This document shows, piece by piece, positions 13,140 to 16,072 of a stretch of DNA of 16,072 bases. The translations under genes and the position numbers were made by a program. The notes beneath the pieces were generated by a model. It saw only the letters and a list, made by a program, of their open reading frames with translations, was not told the origin of the DNA and searched no databases. Where the stretch lies: contig JAISAA010000140.1 of NCBI GenBank assembly GCA_031266955.1, positions 1-16,072 on the forward strand, in the 5' to 3' direction. Source of the stretch: Oscillospiraceae bacterium (GTDB taxonomy: Bacteria > Bacillota > Clostridia > Oscillospirales > Oscillospiraceae). Position 1 is the stretch's first letter. Every line of letters starts with the position of its first letter.

Positions 13140-13274
13140 GTGAAAAATATGCCGCCGGTACGCATAAATCCTCCGTTTATGGAAACACTTACTAGTGAGC
13201 TCGGAGACTCCGGGCTCACTGATAATATCAGTGCCGCGCGCGCGCGGCAAAAATCAAAACCGGAGGTATTACAA
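13140..13274 (+). promoter_or_regulatory. Hairpin-rich leader of the CotF-like genes (possible alternative start)
   Basis: Three stems follow one another: AGTGAGCTCGGA/TCCGGGCTCACT (13194-13220, 12 base pairs, GAC loop), CACTGAT/ATCAGTG (13217-13233, sharing CACT with the first) and the palindrome GCCGCGCG/CGCGCGGC (13233-13248) followed by five A. AAGGAG (13128-13133) sits six bases before a GTG at 13140 that is in frame, without a stop, with the coat gene start at 13275. A 106-residue extended product is therefore possible. Confidence 0.45.
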
Positions 13275-13460
13275 ATGGCGAATCTCACGACCAAGGAGCT
13301 CTCGGCGCTCGAGGATCAGATCGGGCAGGAACAGGCGCTCGTAAAAAAGTATCAGGCGATGTCAAAAATGTCCACGGACACGACGATCTCGGACTCGCTG
13401 AACCGGTTCGCGCAGCAACACCAGCAGCACGTTACCACGCTGACGTCATTTTTGAACTGA
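13275..13460 (+). CDS. Small CotF-like (ferritin-like helix) protein
   Basis: The ATG at 13275 follows CGGAGG by eight bases and gives 61 residues, beginning MANLTTKELSALEDQI and ending QQHQQHVTTLTSFLN. It is almost wholly helical, with EQALVKKYQAM and H-x-x-H-like QHQQH. It resembles the short partner proteins found ahead of CotF genes in Clostridia, which are linked to the spore coat. A GTG at 13140 could extend it by 45 residues, but the extension (PVRINPPFMETL...) looks unlike the family and its DNA is hairpin-rich. The next gene starts 13 bases after the stop, so they form an operon. Confidence 0.7.
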   Translation: MANLTTKELSALEDQIGQEQALVKKYQAMSKMSTDTTISDSLNRFAQQHQQHVTTLTSFLN

Positions 13461-13473
13461 GGAGGAAAAGGCA

Positions 13474-13752
13474 ATGAAGGACTTAAACCAAGCATCGAGC
13501 ATCTACAACGACAAGCAAATTTTACAGGACAGCTTGATGAGCCAAAAGCACATCACGGACGCGTACAACACATACGCCGGCGAGTGCGCGAACCCGCAGC
13601 TCCGCAGCGCGATGCTCACCATCTTAAACGAGGAGCACGGCATACAGGCCGACATTTTCAGCTCTATGCAGTCCAACGGCTGGTACCCGACGGAGCAAGC
13701 CGAGCAGCAGAAAATACAGCAAACAAAACAAAAAGTCACAAGCGCCGTATAA
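13474..13752 (+). CDS. CotF-family spore coat protein
   Basis: This 92-residue protein matches the Coat F domain: DKQILQDSLMSQKHITDAYNTYAGECANPQLRSAMLTILNEEHGIQADIFSSMQSNGWYPTE, with the characteristic 'D.L...K.....Y', 'C.....R.....IL.EEH' and 'M...GWY' blocks. Family members are coat components of Bacillus and Clostridia spores, so the host probably sporulates. AGGAGG precedes the ATG. The Gln-rich end (EQQKIQQTKQKV) is typical. No sporulation-type promoter is evident between the genes. Confidence 0.9.
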   Translation: MKDLNQASSIYNDKQILQDSLMSQKHITDAYNTYAGECANPQLRSAMLTILNEEHGIQADIFSSMQSNGWYPTEQAEQQKIQQTKQKVTSAV

Positions 13753-13793
13753 CCGCCGCGCCGCGCCGCGCGATACTGTCTTATGATATGCCG

Positions 13794-13836
13794 TCGCGCG
13801 AAGCGCGTGCCCCGTGCGCGCACGCACGTTAAATCA
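13794..13836 (+). repeat. GC-rich 43-44 base direct repeat, unit 1
   Basis: It reads TCGCGCG-AAGCGCGT-G, then CCCCGTGCGCGCACGCACG and TTAAATCA. It contains the palindrome CGTGCGCGCACG. The second unit at 13861-13904 differs by one inserted T and one substitution. The 24-base spacer carries its own hairpin (TCGGG...CCCGA). Confidence 0.75.
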
Positions 13837-13860
13837 CTCGGGAGGCCGTGGCCGCCCGAA

Positions 13861-13904
13861 TCGCGCGTAAGCGCGTTCCCCGTGCGCGCACGCACGTTAA
13901 ATCA
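13861..13904 (+). repeat. GC-rich 43-44 base direct repeat, unit 2
   Basis: It is the second copy of the unit at 13794-13836 and ends in the same CACGTTAAATCA. It lies just before the terminator shared by the convergent coat and ftsH genes. The arrangement resembles REP/BIME elements. Confidence 0.75.
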
Positions 13905-13908
13905 AACA

Positions 13909-13947
13909 AAAAACCAGCGGACGGTCAACGACCGTCCGCTGGTTTTT
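13909..13947. terminator. Strong bidirectional intrinsic terminator
   Basis: An 18-base-pair perfect stem (13909-13926 with 13930-13947, core CCAGCGGACGGTC/GACCGTCCGCTGG, loop AAC) is bounded by A-rich sequence on the left and T5 on the right. It can stop both ftsH on the minus strand and the coat genes on the plus strand. Confidence 0.92.
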
Positions 13948-13950
13948 GCA

Positions 13951-15930
13951 TTATTGCTCGCCGCCGCTGTCCGGGGGCGAGCCGAATATCTCGTCCGGGA
14001 ATTGTGGCCGGTCAAACTCCGGAAACTCGCGGAATTCCGGGGAGGGGGACGATTGCGCGGCGCGCCCGGCGGGTTTCTCGGGGATGAGGAAACCGTCGCG
14101 GCAGAGCTTTTTGAATTGCTCGCCGTCCATCGTCTCGTTGACGAGCAGATATTCCGCCGTGGCGACGACGATGTCGCGGTGCTCCTCAAGTATCCTGCCG
14201 CACTCGGCGACGGCGGAGTCGAAAATGCGCTTGACCTCGTCGTCGATTTTCGCGGCTGTTTTTTCGGAATAGCTTTTGGTCTGGGAGAAGTCGCGGCCTA
14301 TGAATACGCTGTGGCTTGAATCGTCGAACGAGATAGGGCCGAGCTCGTCGCTCATACCGTATTTTGTGACCATAGCGCGGGCGATCGCCGAGGCGCTTTG
14401 AATATCGCTCGACGCGCCGGTCGAAATATCGTCCAGAAATATCTGCTCCGCGACGCGCCCGCCGAGGCCAGTGACGATGCGCTCGAACATCTCGCTGCGC
14501 GACTGGTGCGATTTGTCCTCCTCGGGGCGGAACACGGTCATCCCGCCCGCCTGGCCGCGCGGGATTATCGTTATGTGGTGCACAGGATCGACGTGATCCA
14601 AAAAGTGCGATACGACGGCGTGCCCGGCCTCGTGATACGCCGTGAGCTTCCTGTCTTTTTCCGTGACCACGCGGGATTTCTTTTCGGGGCCGGCGATGAC
14701 TTTAAGCGTCGCGGTCTCGATATCTGGCATCGTTATCGCTCGGCGGTCGCCGCGCGCGGCGAGAAGCGCCGATTCGTTCAGCAGATTTTCGAGGTCGGCG
14801 CCCGTGAAGCCCGTCGTGCTTTTGGCGATGTTCGCGAGGTCAACGTCCTCAGCGAGAGCCTTTCCGCGCGAGTGGACCTTTAATATTTCCTCGCGGCCCT
14901 TGATATCCGGCAGCCCGACGTAGACCTGGCGGTCGAAGCGGCCGGGGCGCAGCAGTGCGTTGTCAAGGATATCGGAGCGGTTCGTCGCGGCGATTATGAT
15001 GACGCCCTCGTTGGCGTTGAAGCCGTCCATTTCGACTAAAAGCTGGTTCAGCGTCTGCTCGCGCTCGTCGTGCCCGCCGCCGAGACCGGCGCCGCGCTGA
15101 CGCCCGACGGCGTCGATCTCGTCGATGAATATGATCGCCGGGGCGAGCTTTTTCGCCTGGTCGAACAGATCGCGCACGCGCGACGCGCCCACGCCGACGT
15201 AAAGCTCCACGAAGTCAGAGCCGGAAATCGACAGAAACTGTACCCCGGCCTCGCCCGCCACGGCCTTCGCGATAAGCGTTTTCCCGGTGCCCGGAGGGCC
15301 CACGAGCAATACGCCTTTCGGTATCCTCGCCCCGAGCGCGATGTATTTTTGCGGGCCCTTGAGAAAGTCCACGATCTCGCGGAGCTCTTCTTTTTCCTCG
15401 TCCGCGCCCGCGACGTCGGCGAACGTCACCTTCTTTTTCTCGTCACCGGCGAGACGCGTGCGCGCCCTGCCGAAACGCATAACGCCCTTGTCCCCGCCGA
15501 CTCCCGTGCGGCTGAGCATAACATTGTACACGACGACGAACAGCACGATGGCCACGAGATACGGGATTATGGAGACCCATTGGGGTAACTGCCAGCTCAT
15601 ATCGTAGTCATAGGTGAAGGCCTTGTCGTCCGCGAGCAGTCCGTCGATATATTCCCGCAGATCCATATAGAAAATATCCAGACTGTACAGCTCGTGCGTT
15701 ACATAGTCGCTTCCGAGGTCCGCGTCCTTTTCCTTCAGCTCGATGCGCAGAGTGCGATCCTTCACGACGAAGGACTCCACCTTATCCTCAATGAACAGGC
15801 GCCTGACGGTAGAATAGCTGACGTCGGGTGTCGCGGAGCTCCCGCGCACCGCGAAAAGATATACAACAGCCGTCAGTATTATCAGCACCAACGCAATTGT
15901 TCCGATATCGCGCGACGATTTCTTTTTCAA
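13951..15930 (-). CDS. ftsH: ATP-dependent zinc metalloprotease FtsH
   Basis: FtsH is a membrane-bound hexameric AAA+ protease that degrades misassembled membrane proteins and some regulators. The 659 residues show TM1 (about 11-29), an extracytoplasmic domain, TM2 (about 117-139), Walker A GPPGTGKT (211-218), pore loop ELYVGVGAS (Tyr244 where Phe is usual), Walker B IIFIDEID (266-273), the second region of homology with TNRSDILDNALLRPGRFDR (316-334), the zinc site HEAGH (433-437) and the third ligand Asp509 (STGASSDIQSA). The acidic C-terminal tail rich in Pro and Phe (EFREFPEFDRPQFPDEIF) is unusual. The start is TTG at 15930, preceded by AAGGAAGTGAG; no in-frame ATG occurs before residue 89. 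It follows hpt by 49 bases, the normal Firmicutes order. A terminator lies four bases after the stop. Confidence 0.97.
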   Translation of the reverse strand: MKKKSSRDIGTIALVLIILTAVVYLFAVRGSSATPDVSYSTVRRLFIEDKVESFVVKDRTLRIELKEKDADLGSDYVTHELYSLDIFYMDLREYIDGLLADDKAFTYDYDMSWQLPQWVSIIPYLVAIVLFVVVYNVMLSRTGVGGDKGVMRFGRARTRLAGDEKKKVTFADVAGADEEKEELREIVDFLKGPQKYIALGARIPKGVLLVGPPGTGKTLIAKAVAGEAGVQFLSISGSDFVELYVGVGASRVRDLFDQAKKLAPAIIFIDEIDAVGRQRGAGLGGGHDEREQTLNQLLVEMDGFNANEGVIIIAATNRSDILDNALLRPGRFDRQVYVGLPDIKGREEILKVHSRGKALAEDVDLANIAKSTTGFTGADLENLLNESALLAARGDRRAITMPDIETATLKVIAGPEKKSRVVTEKDRKLTAYHEAGHAVVSHFLDHVDPVHHITIIPRGQAGGMTVFRPEEDKSHQSRSEMFERIVTGLGGRVAEQIFLDDISTGASSDIQSASAIARAMVTKYGMSDELGPISFDDSSHSVFIGRDFSQTKSYSEKTAAKIDDEVKRIFDSAVAECGRILEEHRDIVVATAEYLLVNETMDGEQFKKLCRDGFLIPEKPAGRAAQSSPSPEFREFPEFDRPQFPDEIFGSPPDSGGEQ

Positions 15931-15970
15931 AAGCTCACTTCCTTAAAATAAATACAAAATAATATAGTAG

Positions 15971-15995
15971 ATACGGCGGCTATGTCCCGCCGTAT
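15971..15995 (-). promoter_or_regulatory. Hairpin over the hpt stop codon, possible attenuator
   Basis: ATACGGCGG (15971-15979) and CCGCCGTAT (15987-15995) form nine base pairs around the hpt stop codon. On the minus strand an A/T-rich stretch with a TATTATTTT run follows, so it could partly terminate transcription before ftsH or protect the hpt 3' end. Confidence 0.4.
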
Positions 15996-16072
15996 ATTTC
16001 CGGCTTCAAAACGCCGATGTACGGCAGATTCCTGTAGCGCTCGGCGTAATCGAGGCCGTAGCCGACGAAAAA
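15980..16072 (-). CDS. hpt: Hypoxanthine phosphoribosyltransferase, C-terminal end (cut by window edge)
   Basis: The last 30 residues are visible: FFVGYGLDYAERYRNLPYIG then VLKPEIYGGT and TAG. The VGYGLDYAE-x-YRNLPYIGVLKP ending is the conserved C-terminus of bacterial HPRT, which salvages hypoxanthine and guanine to IMP and GMP using PRPP. Its place directly before ftsH matches the tilS-hpt-ftsH cluster of Firmicutes. The catalytic part lies outside the window. Confidence 0.95.
   Translation of the reverse strand, partial: FFVGYGLDYAERYRNLPYIGVLKPEIYGGT

Noticed and set aside
13794..13904. Possible CRISPR array
   Set aside because: Only two units with a 24-base hairpin spacer, strong internal palindromes and no cas genes nearby.

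Overview
The window reads as chromosomal DNA of a GC-rich, spore-forming member of the Clostridia (Bacillota), probably an uncultured gut or rumen lineage related to Oscillospirales. Evidence: hpt followed by ftsH in the usual Firmicutes order, two small CotF-type spore coat genes, an SLH-anchored surface protein of Gram-positive type, strong Shine-Dalgarno sequences, TTGnnn-17-TATAAT promoters, and GTG/TTG starts. The taxonomic placement is inferred from these traits and not from a search.

Left part (1-6190): the end of a Phd/YefM-type antitoxin overlaps a ParE/RelE-type toxin. A separately promoted PD-(D/E)XK-like nuclease family protein with a Gly-Lys-Ile-Glu repeat tail follows. Next is a two-gene operon of short-form S-adenosylhomocysteine hydrolase (ahcY) and non-hydrolysing UDP-GlcNAc 2-epimerase (wecB). 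It converges on a CapA-type metallophosphatase lipid/cell-wall protein. CapA is divergent from a nucleotidyltransferase-fold protein that lacks one expected catalytic Asp. A bidirectional terminator closes the block.

Middle part (6197-11715, minus strand): a surface-protein operon. From its promoter it holds a GC-rich structured leader RNA, a 36-residue ORF whose SD can be sequestered by the leader, a membrane protein with an extracellular domain I do not recognise (coupled through a TGATG overlap), and a 1443-residue secreted papain-like cysteine protease with a lectin-like region, Ig-like/MBG/YDG repeats, a Thr-Pro linker and three SLH domains. The likely joint role is cell-surface proteolysis, but the partner's role is unknown.

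Right-middle (11716-13140): about 580 bases without a gene, containing a divergent promoter, a strong dyad, a hairpin-rich MITE/REP-like composite and a 68-base promoter-bearing segment that recurs 1.2 kb further on. A GNAT-family protein overlapping a 65-residue upstream partner looks like a toxin-antitoxin pair and lies between the two copies of that repeat.

Right end (13140-16072): two CotF-like coat genes behind a hairpin-rich leader, two 43-44 base GC-rich direct repeats, a strong bidirectional terminator, then ftsH and the end of hpt on the minus strand. No tRNA, rRNA, CRISPR array, insertion sequence transposase or integrase is visible.
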